The notes under the pieces: model-generated
The model's input: the letters and a program-made list of their open reading frames with translations, nothing else
Databases searched by the model: none
Told to the model about the DNA's origin: nothing
Position numbers and translations under genes: made by a program
Shown: positions 22,249-32,460 of the stretch, piece by piece
Position numbering within the stretch: position 1 is the first letter of the stretch
Layout: the number at the start of each line of letters is the position of its first letter
Assembly (NCBI RefSeq): GCF_014203015.1
Contig: NZ_JACHIB010000003.1
Span: forward strand, 202,463 to 266,462
From: Castellaniella defragrans
GTDB lineage: Bacteria > Pseudomonadota > Gammaproteobacteria > Burkholderiales > Burkholderiaceae_B
Length of the DNA: 64,000 nt
Direction: 5' to 3'

Positions 22249-22830
22249 GTGACCGCTCATGCCAAACATTTCCGACTGGTGCAGTCCCTGGGCGATGACC
22301 ACATCGGCCTGGAGGCGCGCGCGCAGATCGACGATCACATGGAAACCAAGATCTGGCTGCGGCTGCTCGCCTGCAGCACGCAGATCGAGCACCAGATCCG
22401 CCAGCTGCTGCGCGTGCGCTTCGCCACCAGCCTGCCGCGCTTCGACTACCTGGCCCAGCTCGACCGTCACCCGGACGGCCTGCGCATGAACGTGCTGTCG
22501 CGCTACCTGATGGTGACCGGCGGCAACGTGACGGGGCTGACCGACCAGCTCGTCAAGGAAGGGCTGGTGCGCCGCATCGTCAATCCCGAGGATCGCCGCT
22601 CCTGGCGCGTGACGCTGACCGACAAGGGGCGCGCCGAGTTCGCGGTCATGGCCGCCGAGCACGAGCGCTGGCTGGTCGGGATGTTCAAGGGCCTGCCGGT
22701 GGAAAGCCGCGACGCCCTGTACGAGCACCTGGGCCATTTGCGGGTCCTGCTGGCGAACCGCCAGGCCGAGGTCGAGACCGAGGCCGCGGCGAGCCCGCCC
22801 CGGCGGCGCGGGAGCAAGACGAGCGCCTGA
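22249..22830 (+). CDS. MarR-family transcriptional regulator (third)
   Basis: About 193 residues. Winged helix: RMNVLSRYLMVTGGNVTGLTDQLVKEGLVRR followed by NPEDRRSWRVTLTDKG; the C-terminal 20 residues are basic. The GTG at 22249 is chosen because AAGGAGG (22234-22240) lies eight bases before it; the ATG at 22243 is only two bases from that site. The last gene of the transporter operon, it faces the divergent-looking AT-rich control region of the IacA-like operon, whose palindromes may be its targets. IAA-degradation loci are typically controlled by MarR proteins such as IacR. Confidence 0.83.
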   Translation: MTAHAKHFRLVQSLGDDHIGLEARAQIDDHMETKIWLRLLACSTQIEHQIRQLLRVRFATSLPRFDYLAQLDRHPDGLRMNVLSRYLMVTGGNVTGLTDQLVKEGLVRRIVNPEDRRSWRVTLTDKGRAEFAVMAAEHERWLVGMFKGLPVESRDALYEHLGHLRVLLANRQAEVETEAAASPPRRRGSKTSA

Positions 22831-22843
22831 TTCGGGATAGTCC

Positions 22844-22872
22844 CTATTGATGCGTTCCGTCGCATTCAATAG
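22844..22872. repeat. Inverted repeat/hairpin after the third marR gene
   Basis: CTATTGATGCG and CGCATTCAATAG pair with one bulged base around a six-base loop. There is no T-run, so a Rho-independent terminator is doubtful; an operator or an mRNA end structure is possible. Confidence 0.5.
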
Positions 22873-22893
22873 CATCATAACTAAATATATGAT
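22865..22893 (+). promoter_or_regulatory. Promoter/operator P3 of the IacA-like operon
   Basis: TATGAT at 22888-22893 is a good -10 with a weak -35 (TTCAAT, 22865-22870) 17 bases upstream. A perfect inverted repeat, ATCATA (22874-22879) and TATGAT (22888-22893), separated by eight bases, covers the spacer and the -10, as expected for a repressor site. The transcript would carry a leader of about 200 bases. Confidence 0.55.
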
Positions 22894-22986
22894 TTTGGAT
22901 TGATTTAGAGCAGTAGAAACAAGCGGCAAGGAGCAGCACCGCCCCGGCACGTACGCAAGCACTTTCCGGGGTCGTTTTTCCGGACA

Positions 22987-23008
22987 TTTAATTCAAAAAT
23001 CAATTGAA
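22987..23008 (+). promoter_or_regulatory. Second AT-rich box and inverted repeat in the IacA leader
   Basis: TTTAAT (22987-22992) resembles a -10, but the -35 is weak. It adjoins TTCAA (22992-22996) and TTGAA (23004-23008), an inverted repeat. It may be a second promoter or operator for the same operon. Confidence 0.35.
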
Positions 23009-23106
23009 ATCGGAAGTAATTTCGCAGGGCGCATCCGCGGTGCGATGCGCGGTCCGGCCCGCCGGGCCGCCCTGCGAAACCGCCACCGACAGATGGAGAC
23101 AAGACG

Positions 23107-24267
23107 ATGAGCGACATTCTTTCCCTGCCCGCGGGCGTGCGCGCGCACGGCGCCGAGCTGGACCAGCTCCTGCGCGACGTCCATGAGCGCCGGCGGGAAT
23201 TCGAGGCCCTGGGCTACGTGCCGCAGGACATCATCGACCGGTTCAAGGCCATGGGCGTCTACCGTTCGCTGGTTGCGCGGCGCTTCGGCGGAGACGAATG
23301 CTCGCCCGCCGAGTTCTGCCGCCTGATCGAGCGGATTTCCCAGGCGGACGGCTCGACGGGCTGGGTCGCCAGCTTCGCCATCGGCCCGATCTACCTGTCG
23401 GCCCTGCCGGTCCCCACGCTGGAGCGGCTGTACGCCGAGGGCGGCGTGGACCAGGTCTTCGCCGGCGGGATCTTCCCGCCGCAGCCGGTCCAGGCCGTCG
23501 AGGGCGGGTACAAGGTCTCCGGGCGCTGGCATTTCTCCAGCGGCAGCATGGGGGCGGACGTGGTCGGCGTGGGCATCATCCCGCCCGCCGAAGGCGGGGC
23601 CGCGCTGCCGCGCATGGCCGTCATGCGCCGCGACCAGATCCGCATCGAGCAGAACTGGGACGTCATGGGCCTGAAGGCCACCGGCAGCAACGATCTCGTG
23701 GCCGACGGCGTCGTGGTGGCGCAGGACTGGACTTTCGTGCGGGGCGGCGCCTCGTCCCTGGACACGCCGCTGTACCGCTATCCGGCGCTGGCCTTCGCGG
23801 CGCAGGTCCTGGCCGTGGTCGCGCTGGGCATCGGCCGCGCGGCGATCGACGAAGTCCTGCAGATGGCCGGCGGCCGCAAGTCCGTCACCGGGGCGCCCAA
23901 CCTGGGCGAGCGCGTCTACGTGCAGCTGGAGGTCGCCCGGATCGAGGCCGAGCTGCGCGCGGCGCGCAGCTGGTTCTACGAGGCCATCGACGACATCTGG
24001 CGGGTGCTGGTGGCCGGCGGCAGGCCCGAGGACCACCTGGTCAGCATGCTGCGCCTGTCGGCCACGCATGCCGCGCGGGTCGGGGCCGACGTGGCCCGCC
24101 GCGCCCAGATGCTCAGCGGCATGACCGGCGTCTACGAGGCCAGCCCGCTGGCCCAGCAGGTGCGCGACGCCCAGATGGTGACCCAGCACGCCTTCATGGG
24201 CGACATCACCTACCAGAACGCGGGTGCCATGCGCTTCGGCCTGGCGCCCCTGCCGGGCTATCTTTGA
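23107..24267 (+). CDS. iacA: IacA-like flavin-dependent indole-3-acetate monooxygenase (acyl-CoA dehydrogenase fold)
   Basis: 386-residue group D flavin monooxygenase. Acyl-CoA-dehydrogenase-like features are ERISQADGSTGWVASFAIG, YKVSGRWHFSSGS, NWDVMGLKATGSNDL, and a C-terminal helical domain. These enzymes use reduced flavin from a separate reductase. It is followed by homologues of the IacB, IacE and IacG proteins of the iac indoleacetate cluster, which is the main reason for the IacA call; the fold alone would also fit HsaA- or DszC-like hydroxylases. IacA oxygenates the indole ring, giving 2-hydroxy/oxo-indoleacetate. Start has GGAGAC upstream. Confidence 0.77.
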   Translation: MSDILSLPAGVRAHGAELDQLLRDVHERRREFEALGYVPQDIIDRFKAMGVYRSLVARRFGGDECSPAEFCRLIERISQADGSTGWVASFAIGPIYLSALPVPTLERLYAEGGVDQVFAGGIFPPQPVQAVEGGYKVSGRWHFSSGSMGADVVGVGIIPPAEGGAALPRMAVMRRDQIRIEQNWDVMGLKATGSNDLVADGVVVAQDWTFVRGGASSLDTPLYRYPALAFAAQVLAVVALGIGRAAIDEVLQMAGGRKSVTGAPNLGERVYVQLEVARIEAELRAARSWFYEAIDDIWRVLVAGGRPEDHLVSMLRLSATHAARVGADVARRAQMLSGMTGVYEASPLAQQVRDAQMVTQHAFMGDITYQNAGAMRFGLAPLPGYL

Positions 24268-24303
24268 GCGTGGCCCGTCCCGATTCCATACCAGGAGGAT
24301 GAC

Positions 24304-24660
24304 ATGGAAGACAAGAAACCCCTGCGCGTGCTGTTCTGCATCGGCGTCAATCAGAATTTCATGGACGGCACCGCCGCAGACATGAAGGATGTCTGGGTGG
24401 CCTTCCTGGCCATGATGCGCGGCATCCGGGACCTGCCCGGCGTGCGCGTGCTGGGCAATCTGGACGACGACCGGATCATGGTCGGCCCGTCGGTCCAGTT
24501 TCCCTGGACCACCTACGTGCTGGCCGACGTACCCGACTTCGAGACCGTGGTCGAGGCCTGCAACCTGTTCCGCGCCACTCCGGTGGGCGACGGCACGTAC
24601 AAGCTGTGGAAGTACATGCGCGTCGAAGCCCGCGTCGGGCGCGAGCTGGTCATCGATTGA
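24304..24660 (+). CDS. iacB: IacB-like small protein
   Basis: 118-residue soluble protein. The pattern VLFCIGVNQNFMDG near the start, HMVGP-like IMVGPSVQFPWTTYVLADVPD in the middle and LWKYMRVEARVGREL at the end is what I recall of IacB in the iac cluster. The size and beta-alpha character fit a dimeric alpha-beta barrel such as EthD/NIPSNAP types. Its function in indoleacetate breakdown is not established. AGGAGG precedes the ATG, and it sits 36 bases after the monooxygenase gene. Confidence 0.68.
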   Translation: MEDKKPLRVLFCIGVNQNFMDGTAADMKDVWVAFLAMMRGIRDLPGVRVLGNLDDDRIMVGPSVQFPWTTYVLADVPDFETVVEACNLFRATPVGDGTYKLWKYMRVEARVGRELVID

Positions 24661-24720
24661 CGCCGGCCCCGGCGCCCCCCGCGGCGGGCGCCGGGACCCG
24701 GCCCTCTCAGGAGAGACATC

Positions 24721-25461
24721 ATGGATCGGATCGCACTCGTGACCGGCGCCGGCCAGGGCCTGGGGCTCGCCATCGCCGGGCGCCTGCACTCGGCGGGATT
24801 CCAGGTGGCCGTCACGGACCACCGGCTGGATATGGCGCAGCGGGCGGCGGCGCAGATCGACGCCCGCGGCGAAGGCGTGCTGCCCCTGCGCCTGGACGTG
24901 ACGCGCAAGGAAGACTTCGAGGCGGCGCTGGCCGCCGTCCTGCAGCGCTGGGGCGGTCTGCAGGTCCTGGTCAACAACGCCGCCATGACCAAGGCCACGC
25001 CCGTGATGGAGATCGGCCCCGAGGAATTCGACGCGGTGCTGGCCACCAACCTGCGCGGCACGCTGTTCGGCTGCCAGGTCATGGGCGCCCACATGGCCGA
25101 GGCCGGCTACGGGCGGCTGATCAACATGGGCTCGCTGGCCGGCCAGAACGGCGGCACGGCCACCGGCGCGCACTATGCCTGCTCGAAAGGCGCGATCATC
25201 ACGCTCACCAAGATCTTCGCGCGCGAGCTGGGCCCGCGCGGCGTCACGGCCAACGCCATCTCGCCCGGCCCGATGGACCTGCCCTCGGTGCATGCGCTCG
25301 TCCCGCCGGAGAAGCTGGAGCAGATCGTGCAGGGCATCCCCGTGCGGCGCCTGGGCGACCCCCAGTTCGTCGCCGACCTGGTGGTGCGGCTCGCCTCGGA
25401 GGACGCCGGCTTCGTCAACGGCGCCAACTGGGACGTCAATGGCGGACTTTTCATGCGCTAG
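24721..25461 (+). CDS. iacE: IacE-like short-chain dehydrogenase
   Basis: 246-residue classical SDR with TGAGQGLGLAIAGRL as cofactor loop, NNAAM, GSLAGQNGG and the catalytic YACSK. C-terminal ISPGPMDLP is standard. In iac clusters IacE is thought to act after IacA in forming dioxindole-3-acetate. Here it stands between the IacB- and IacG-like genes, with AGGAGAG upstream of the ATG. NAD versus NADP preference cannot be read from the sequence. Confidence 0.78.
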   Translation: MDRIALVTGAGQGLGLAIAGRLHSAGFQVAVTDHRLDMAQRAAAQIDARGEGVLPLRLDVTRKEDFEAALAAVLQRWGGLQVLVNNAAMTKATPVMEIGPEEFDAVLATNLRGTLFGCQVMGAHMAEAGYGRLINMGSLAGQNGGTATGAHYACSKGAIITLTKIFARELGPRGVTANAISPGPMDLPSVHALVPPEKLEQIVQGIPVRRLGDPQFVADLVVRLASEDAGFVNGANWDVNGGLFMR

Positions 25462-25524
25462 CCGCCGCGCGGCGCGGACGGATGCGGGGCGGCCCGCGCA
25501 ATCGAATCCCCGAAGGAGCGGATC

Positions 25525-26130
25525 ATGAACGTGAACGAATTTCGGATTGCGGCACCCACGCCAGAGCCGATCGCCTGGCGCTGGACGTGCGAGATGGACG
25601 ATCAGGAGAGCACCATGGCAGATGCAGACGCATTCCGCAACGCGATGGCCCTGCTGGCCGGCGCGGTCAACATCATCACCACCGACGGCCCCAGCGGCCT
25701 GGCCGGCTTCACCGCGACCGCGGTGTGCAGCGTCACGGACCAGCCGCCCACGCTGCTGGTCTGCATGAACCGCTCGTCCTTCGCGCACCGGTTCTTCGAG
25801 GGCAACAACGTGCTGTGCGTCAACGTGCTGGGCGCGGCGAACAAGGAAGCGCCGGCGCTGTTCGCGGACCGCAACGTCCAGATGGAGGACCGCTTCGCCC
25901 GCGTCCAGTGGAGCCGGCTCGCCACCGGCAGCCCGCTGATCGACGGCGCCGTGGTCAGCTTCGACTGCCGCATCAAGAACACCAGCGTGGTCGGCTCGCA
26001 CAGCATCTTCCTCTGCGAGGTGCAGGACATCCGGCGCGGCGAGGCGCAGGGCGGGCTGGTGTATTTCAACCGCGACTACCATCCGGTGGGCTTCGGCGAG
26101 CCGCCGGTCCCGCCGGCCAGGAAGAATTGA
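25525..26130 (+). CDS. iacG: IacG-like flavin reductase
   Basis: Flavin reductase of the HpaC-like family supplying reduced flavin to the monooxygenase at 23107. The domain (from about residue 36) has MALLAGAVNIITTDGPSGLAGFTATAV and SFDCRI..VGSHSIFLCEV, as expected. Two starts are equally good: ATG 25525 (AAGGAG six bases before; 201 residues) and ATG 25615 (AGGAG six bases before; 171 residues, the usual family length). The longer form adds a hydrophilic N-terminal 30 residues of unknown use; both forms may be made. Confidence 0.78.
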   Translation: MNVNEFRIAAPTPEPIAWRWTCEMDDQESTMADADAFRNAMALLAGAVNIITTDGPSGLAGFTATAVCSVTDQPPTLLVCMNRSSFAHRFFEGNNVLCVNVLGAANKEAPALFADRNVQMEDRFARVQWSRLATGSPLIDGAVVSFDCRIKNTSVVGSHSIFLCEVQDIRRGEAQGGLVYFNRDYHPVGFGEPPVPPARKN

Positions 26131-26230
26131 TGCGCGGCCCGACCGAGGCGCGCTCGAGGCGCGGTCCGCCGCGCGGTGCGGCCCCGTGCGCCGGCCGGGT
26201 TCCGGATCGGCAGGACGATCGGCAGGACGA

Positions 26231-26277
26231 TTGACAGGTATTTACTTTACAAGTAAATTAAATACAAATAAATTAAA
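26231..26277 (+). promoter_or_regulatory. Promoter/operator P2 of the aminobenzoyl-CoA operon
   Basis: TTGACA (26231-26236), 17 bases, TAAATT (26254-26259). A perfect palindrome TTTACTT-TAC-AAGTAAA occupies 26241-26257, between -35 and -10. The same layout, including TAAATTAAA downstream at equal spacing, occurs at P1. A MarR dimer bound here would block RNA polymerase. Confidence 0.75.
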
Positions 26278-26300
26278 CCCGAGATACCAGGAGACATGAG

Positions 26301-28709
26301 ATGAAGATCGTTTGCATCGGTGGCGGGCCGGCTGGTCTGTATCTGGCCCTGCTCATGAAGAAGCTGGACGCGCGGCACGAGATCGTCGTGGTCGAGCGCA
26401 ACCGGCCCTACGACACGTTCGGCTGGGGGGTGGTGTTCTCCGACGCCACCATGGACAACATGCGGCAGTGGGACCGCGAGACGGCCGACGAGATCCAGGA
26501 GGCCTTCAACCACTGGGACGACATCGAACTGCGCTTCAAGGGCCGCACCATCCGCTCGGGCGGCCACGGCTTCGTGGGCATCGGCCGCAAGAAGCTGCTG
26601 AACATCCTGCAGGCGCGCTGCGAGCAACTGGGCGTGGAGCTGGTCTTCGAGACCGAGGTGGACTCCGACGAGGACTATCCGGACGCGGACCTGATCATCG
26701 CCAGCGACGGCATCTTCTCCAAGATCCGGGGCAAGTACGCCGACACCTTCCAGCCGGACATCGTCACGCGGCCGAACCGCTACATCTGGCTGGGCACGAA
26801 CAAGCTCTACGACGCCTTCACCTTCGACTTCCGCAAGACCGAGCACGGCTGGTTCCAGGCGCACATCTACAAGTTCGACGAGAAGACCACCACCTTCATC
26901 GTCGAGTGCCCCGAGCACGTCTGGCTGGCGCACGGCCTGGACAAGGCCGACCAGCAGCAGTCGATCGCCTTCTGCGAAAAACTGTTCGACGAGGGCAACC
27001 TGGAAGGCGCGAAGCTGATGACCAACGCGCGCCACCTGCGCGGGGCCGCGTGGCTGAACTTCCAGCGCGTGGTGTGCGGACAGTGGTGGCTGAAGAACGC
27101 GCACGGCAGCCACGTCGTGCTGATGGGCGACGCGGTGCACACGGCGCACTTCGCCATCGGCTCGGGCACCAAGCTGGCGATCGAGGACGCCATCGAGCTC
27201 ACGCGCCAGTTCCAGCTGCTGGGCGACGACGCGGCGCACATTCCCGAGGTGCTGGCCGCCTACCAGGAAGCGCGCCGCATCGAGACCCTGCGCCTGCAGA
27301 ACGCGGCCTGGAACGCGATGGAATGGTTCGAGGTCTGCGGCGAGCGCTATTGCGACCAGTTCGAGCCCGAGCAGCTCATGTATTCCATGCTGACGCGCAG
27401 CCAGCGCATCAGCCATGAAAACCTGCGTCTGCGCGACAAGGAATGGCTGGAGGGCTACGAGCGCTGGTTCGCCGAGCGCGCCCGCGCGCCCGCGCCGGCC
27501 GGCCGCGCCACGCCGCCCATGTTCACCCCCTGGACGGTGCGCGGCCTGACGCTCAAGAACCGCGTCGTGGTCTCGCCCATGGCCCAGTACTCGGCGGTGG
27601 ACGGCACGGTGGGCGACTATCACCTGGTGCACCTGGGCGCGCGCGCGCAGGGCGGCGCCGGCCTGGTGTTCGCCGAGATGACCTGCGTGAGCGCCGAAGG
27701 CCGCATCACCCCCGGCTGCCCCGGGCTGTACAAGCCCGAGCACACGGCGGGGTTCAAGCGCATCGCCGACTGGATCCACGAACACACCGACGCCAGGTTC
27801 GGCATCCAGATCGGCCACGCCGGCGCCAAGGCGTCCACGCGCCGGGCCTGGGACGGCATCGACCAGCCGCTGCCGGAGGGCAACTGGCCCCTGATCTCGG
27901 CCTCGCCGCAGCAGTACCTGGAAGGCGTGAGCCAGGTCTCGCGGGCCATGACGCGGGAGGACATGGACGCGGTCAAGGCGCAGTTCGTGGCCTCGGCGCG
28001 CGCCGCCGACGAGGCGGGCGCCGACTGGCTGGAGCTGCACTGCGCCCACGGCTACCTGCTGTCGTCCTTCATCTCGCCGCTGACCAATCAGCGCACGGAC
28101 GAGTACGGCGGTCCGCTCGCCAACCGGCTGCGCTATCCGCTGGAGGTGTTCGAGGCGGTGCGCGCGGTCTGGCCGCAGCACAAGCCGATGTCGGTGCGCA
28201 TCTCCGCGCACGACTGGGTCGAGGGCGGCATCACGCCCGCCGACGCGGTGGAAGTCGCCCGCGCCTTCAAGGCGGCCGGCGCGGACATGATCGACGTGTC
28301 CTCGGGGCAGGTGAGCAAGCGGGAAAAGCCGGTCTACGGGCGCATGTTCCAGACGCCCTTCGCCGACCGGATCCGCCAGGAGGCGGGCATTCCCACGATC
28401 GCGGTGGGCGCGATCAGCGAGGCCGACCACGTCAACAGCATCCTGGCCGCCGGCCGCGCGGACCTGTGCGCGGTGGCGCGCCCGCACCTGGCCAATCCGG
28501 CCTGGACCCTGACCGAGGCCGCCAAGATCGGCTACATCGGCGTCCAATGGCCCCGGCAGTACCGCACGGCCAAGCAGCAGATGGAAAGCAATTTCGCGCG
28601 GGAAAAGGCCGCGCAGGCGGCCGCCGTGGCGGCGAGCGCCATCCACCAGCCGGCCGCTCCGGCGGGGGGCGCCCTGCACGAGCCGGCCGTCGCGGCGGGG
28701 AGCGTCTGA
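26301..28709 (+). CDS. abmA: 2-aminobenzoyl-CoA monooxygenase/reductase (bifunctional, ACMR type)
   Basis: 802 residues. The N-terminal half is a FAD monooxygenase: [14 protein letters not shown], then [23 protein letters not shown]. From about residue 405 an old-yellow-enzyme domain begins ([20 protein letters not shown]) with [26 protein letters not shown] and [10 protein letters not shown]. The same arrangement is known for ACMR of Azoarcus and for salicylyl-CoA 5-hydroxylase. ACMR hydroxylates 2-aminobenzoyl-CoA at C5 and reduces the ring to 2-amino-5-oxocyclohex-1-enecarboxyl-CoA. The RidA and thioesterase genes downstream favour the amino substrate. The final 40 residues are an Ala/Pro-rich tail. 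Confidence 0.88.
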   Translation: MKIVCIGGGPAGLYLALLMKKLDARHEIVVVERNRPYDTFGWGVVFSDATMDNMRQWDRETADEIQEAFNHWDDIELRFKGRTIRSGGHGFVGIGRKKLLNILQARCEQLGVELVFETEVDSDEDYPDADLIIASDGIFSKIRGKYADTFQPDIVTRPNRYIWLGTNKLYDAFTFDFRKTEHGWFQAHIYKFDEKTTTFIVECPEHVWLAHGLDKADQQQSIAFCEKLFDEGNLEGAKLMTNARHLRGAAWLNFQRVVCGQWWLKNAHGSHVVLMGDAVHTAHFAIGSGTKLAIEDAIELTRQFQLLGDDAAHIPEVLAAYQEARRIETLRLQNAAWNAMEWFEVCGERYCDQFEPEQLMYSMLTRSQRISHENLRLRDKEWLEGYERWFAERARAPAPAGRATPPMFTPWTVRGLTLKNRVVVSPMAQYSAVDGTVGDYHLVHLGARAQGGAGLVFAEMTCVSAEGRITPGCPGLYKPEHTAGFKRIADWIHEHTDARFGIQIGHAGAKASTRRAWDGIDQPLPEGNWPLISASPQQYLEGVSQVSRAMTREDMDAVKAQFVASARAADEAGADWLELHCAHGYLLSSFISPLTNQRTDEYGGPLANRLRYPLEVFEAVRAVWPQHKPMSVRISAHDWVEGGITPADAVEVARAFKAAGADMIDVSSGQVSKREKPVYGRMFQTPFADRIRQEAGIPTIAVGAISEADHVNSILAAGRADLCAVARPHLANPAWTLTEAAKIGYIGVQWPRQYRTAKQQMESNFAREKAAQAAAVAASAIHQPAAPAGGALHEPAVAAGSV

Positions 28710-29480
28710 ATGAGCGCGGAGACGCTCGGGCGCCATGTCCTGGTCACCGGCGGCGGCCGCGGCATCGGGGCGGCCGTCGCCCTGCGGCTGGCGGCCGACG
28801 GCTGGCGCGTGACGGTGCTGGGGCGCAGCCCCGAACCGGTCCGTGCCCTGGCGGCGCGCGATCCCGGGCGCCTGCACGCCGTGACCGCCGACGTGGCCGA
28901 CGCGCAGCAGGTCGCCCGCGCGCTGGCCGACGCCCAGGCGCGCTTCGGCCCGGTGCAGGCGCTGGTGAACAACGCCGGCCAGGCGGAAAGCGCGCCCTTC
29001 CTGAAGACCGGCGCCGAGCTGTGGCAGCGCATGCTGGCGGTGAACCTGACCGGGGTGATGATCTGCACGCAGGCCGTCCTGCCCGGCATGCTGGAAGCCG
29101 GCTGGGGCCGCATCGTCAACGTGGCGAGCACGGCCGGGCTGGCGGGCTACGCCTACGTGTCGGCCTATTGCGCCGCCAAGCACGGCGTGATCGGCCTGAC
29201 GCGCGCGCTCGCCCTGGAACTGGCGGCCCGGGGCGTCACCGTGAATGCGGTCTGCCCCGGCTACACCGATACCGACATCGTGCGCGAGGGCATCGCGCGC
29301 GTGGTGGCGAAGACCGGCCGCGATCCGCAGGACGTGCGCGCCGAGTTCGTCAAGACCAATCCGCAGGGCCGCCTGGTGGCGCCCGAGGAAGTGGCCGATG
29401 CCGTGGCGTGGCTGTGCGGCGAGGGGGCCGGCGCGGTCACCGGACTGTCGCTTCCCGTCTGCGGCGGCGAGGTCATGTAG
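28710..29480 (+). CDS. Short-chain dehydrogenase of the aminobenzoyl-CoA operon
   Basis: 256-residue classical SDR with [41 protein letters not shown] (catalytic Tyr and Lys in YCAAK), and a C-terminal [12 protein letters not shown]. Begins immediately after the stop of ACMR. Likely reduces or oxidises a hydroxyl/oxo group on the cyclohexane ring of the CoA intermediate. The exact step is not known. Confidence 0.83.
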   Translation: MSAETLGRHVLVTGGGRGIGAAVALRLAADGWRVTVLGRSPEPVRALAARDPGRLHAVTADVADAQQVARALADAQARFGPVQALVNNAGQAESAPFLKTGAELWQRMLAVNLTGVMICTQAVLPGMLEAGWGRIVNVASTAGLAGYAYVSAYCAAKHGVIGLTRALALELAARGVTVNAVCPGYTDTDIVREGIARVVAKTGRDPQDVRAEFVKTNPQGRLVAPEEVADAVAWLCGEGAGAVTGLSLPVCGGEVM

Positions 29481-29523
29481 CCCGATGGCGCGTCCCCGCG
29501 CGCAACGACGAGGAGAATCCCCG

Positions 29524-30378
29524 ATGAGTGACGACCATACCGATCCCCGGCTGCTGGCCGGCAATCGCCGCCCCATGGCCGGCTACCAAGCGACCCACTT
29601 CCTGTGGACGGTGGAGCAGGGCGTGGCGACGATCACGCTGAACCGCCCCGAACGCAAGAATCCGCTGACCTTCGACAGCTACGCCGAGCTGCGGGACCTG
29701 TTCCACCGCCTGAAATGGGCCGACGACGTGAAGGCCGTGGTGGTCGCCGGCGCCGGCGGCAACTTCAGCTCGGGTGGCGACGTGCACGACATCATCGGCC
29801 CGCTGGTGCGGCTCAAGGCGCCGGAACTGCTGATGTTCACCCGCATGACGGGCGAGCTGGTCAAGACCATGCGCGCCTGCCCGCAGCCCATCGTCGCGGC
29901 GGTGGACGGCGTGTGCGCCGGGGCGGGCGCCATCGTCGCCATGGCCTCGGACCTGCGCCTGGGCACCGCGCGCAGCAAGACGGCTTTCCTGTTCAACCGC
30001 GTCGGCCTGGCCGGCTGCGACATGGGCGCCTGCGCCATCCTGCCGCGCATCGTGGGCCAGGGCCGCGCGAGCGAGCTGCTCTACACCGGCCGCAGCCTGG
30101 GCGGCGAGGAAGGCGAGCGCTGGGGGTTCTTCAACCGCCTGTGCGAGCCCGAGGCCCTGCTGGCCGACGCGCAGGCGCTGGCGGCGCAGCTCACCCAGGG
30201 CCCCAGCTTCGCCAACGGGATCACCAAGACCATGCTGCACCAGGAATGGGCCATGACCATCGAGCAGGCGATCGAGGCCGAGGCCCAGGCCCAGGCGCTG
30301 TGCATGCTGACCCAGGATTTCACGCGCGCCTACGAGGCCTTCGTGGCCAGGCGGCAGCCGGTCTTCGAGGGGAACTGA
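29524..30378 (+). CDS. Enoyl-CoA hydratase/isomerase-family protein
   Basis: 284-residue crotonase-fold protein with oxyanion motif SSGGDVHDI and [25 protein letters not shown]. Where hydratases carry a second catalytic Glu, the sequence reads [19 protein letters not shown], lacking the normal P-E-V pattern; a lyase or ring hydrolase role is thus possible. Start 29524 has GAGGAGA upstream; the frame extends back into the SDR gene but lacks family sequence. Co-transcribed with ACMR, so it acts on an alicyclic CoA-thioester. Confidence 0.82.
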   Translation: MSDDHTDPRLLAGNRRPMAGYQATHFLWTVEQGVATITLNRPERKNPLTFDSYAELRDLFHRLKWADDVKAVVVAGAGGNFSSGGDVHDIIGPLVRLKAPELLMFTRMTGELVKTMRACPQPIVAAVDGVCAGAGAIVAMASDLRLGTARSKTAFLFNRVGLAGCDMGACAILPRIVGQGRASELLYTGRSLGGEEGERWGFFNRLCEPEALLADAQALAAQLTQGPSFANGITKTMLHQEWAMTIEQAIEAEAQAQALCMLTQDFTRAYEAFVARRQPVFEGN

Positions 30379-30379
30379 G

Positions 30380-31551
<1,172 letters not shown>

Positions 31552-31555
<4 letters not shown>

Positions 31556-31998
31556 ACGCCGCGCCCGCCGCTTCCTCCCGCGCCGCGTGCTTCGCGCGCG
31601 ACTACCCGATCCGCTTCTCGCACTGCGATCCGGCCGGCATCGTGTTCTTCCCGCAGTACCTGGTGCTGTTCAACCAGCTGGTCGAGGACTGGTTCAACGA
31701 AGGCCTGGGCATTTCCTACGCGCATCTGCTGGGGCCGCGCCGCATCGGCCTGCCCATCGTCCGCCTGGAATGCGATTTCCGCGCCATCGGCCGGATGGGC
31801 GAGACGCTGCGCTTTGCCCTGGCCGTCGAGCGGGTCGGAGGCAAGTCGCTGACGCTGGCGCTGGAAGCCAGCGGAGACGGGGTGCTGCGGGTCGCCTCGC
31901 GCCAGGTCCTGGTGTTCACGGACCTGGAGACCCATCGCGCCATCGCCTTGCCCGAGGACGTCCGCGCCGCCCTGGCGGCGGGCGCCCCGGCGGCGTAG
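31552..31998 (+). CDS. Acyl-CoA thioesterase, 4-hydroxybenzoyl-CoA thioesterase family
   Basis: 148-residue hotdog-fold enzyme with the catalytic [13 protein letters not shown] motif. It overlaps the dehydrogenase gene by four bases. Members of this family hydrolyse aryl-CoA; in ACMR-type clusters such a thioesterase probably frees trapped CoA from dead-end aminobenzoyl-CoA intermediates. An in-pathway role cannot be excluded. Confidence 0.85.
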
Positions 31999-32001
31999 CG
32001 C

Positions 32002-32041
32002 GGCTTTCGTTTCGTTGGGCTTTCGTTTCGTTGTTTCGTTG
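32002..32041. repeat. Tandem 16-base repeat between the thioesterase and ridA genes
   Basis: GGCTTTCGTTTCGTTG occurs twice in direct succession (32002-32017, 32018-32033) and its last eight bases once more (32034-32041). It lies entirely in the 61-base spacer before ridA and could vary in copy number. Confidence 0.9.
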
Positions 32042-32059
32042 CTGACAAGGAGTTTTCCC

Positions 32060-32452
32060 ATGCAGATCCTGCTCCCCCCCGGCTGGCCGCGGCCCAAGGG
32101 ATATTCCAATGGGGTGGCCGTGCGCGGCCGCATGGTGTTCGTGGCGGGCATGATCGGCTGGGATGCGCACGGCCGCTTCCACACGGACGACATGGCCGGC
32201 CAGGTGCGCCAGGCGCTGCAGAACATCGTCGAGGTGCTGCAGGAAGGCGGCGCCCGGCCCGAACACATCGTGCGCATGACCTGGTACGTGACCGACAAGA
32301 AAGAATACGTCGCGGCCTACCCGGAGATCGGCAGGGCGTTCCGCGAGCTCATCGGCAGCTTCAACGCCGCGATGACCGCCATCGAGGTGGCCGCGCTGAT
32401 CGAGGACCGCGCCAAGGTCGAGATCGAAGTCACGGCCGTGGTGCCGGATTGA
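32060..32452 (+). CDS. RidA-family enamine/imine deaminase
   Basis: 130-residue RidA (YjgF/YER057c/UK114) protein with VFVAGMIGWDAHG, QVRQALQNIVEVLQEGGA and IEVAALIEDRAKVEIEVTAV; the Arg expected for substrate carboxylate binding is ambiguous. RidA proteins hydrolyse enamines. The ACMR product, 2-amino-5-oxocyclohex-1-ene carboxyl-CoA, is an enamine, so this protein may release its ammonia. AAGGAG lies upstream of ATG 32060. The next gene starts eight bases after its stop. Confidence 0.82.
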   Translation: MQILLPPGWPRPKGYSNGVAVRGRMVFVAGMIGWDAHGRFHTDDMAGQVRQALQNIVEVLQEGGARPEHIVRMTWYVTDKKEYVAAYPEIGRAFRELIGSFNAAMTAIEVAALIEDRAKVEIEVTAVVPD

Positions 32453-32460
32453 GGGCAGCC

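Noticed and set aside
22993..26082. Very long open antisense frame opposite the IacA-like operon
   Set aside because: High-GC DNA leaves opposite frames open; the plus-strand genes have clear families and ribosome sites, while the antisense product is repetitive His/Arg/Ala-rich.
26247..29576. 1100-codon antisense frame opposite ACMR and the SDR
   Set aside because: Same GC artefact; no domain motif and it spans two real genes.
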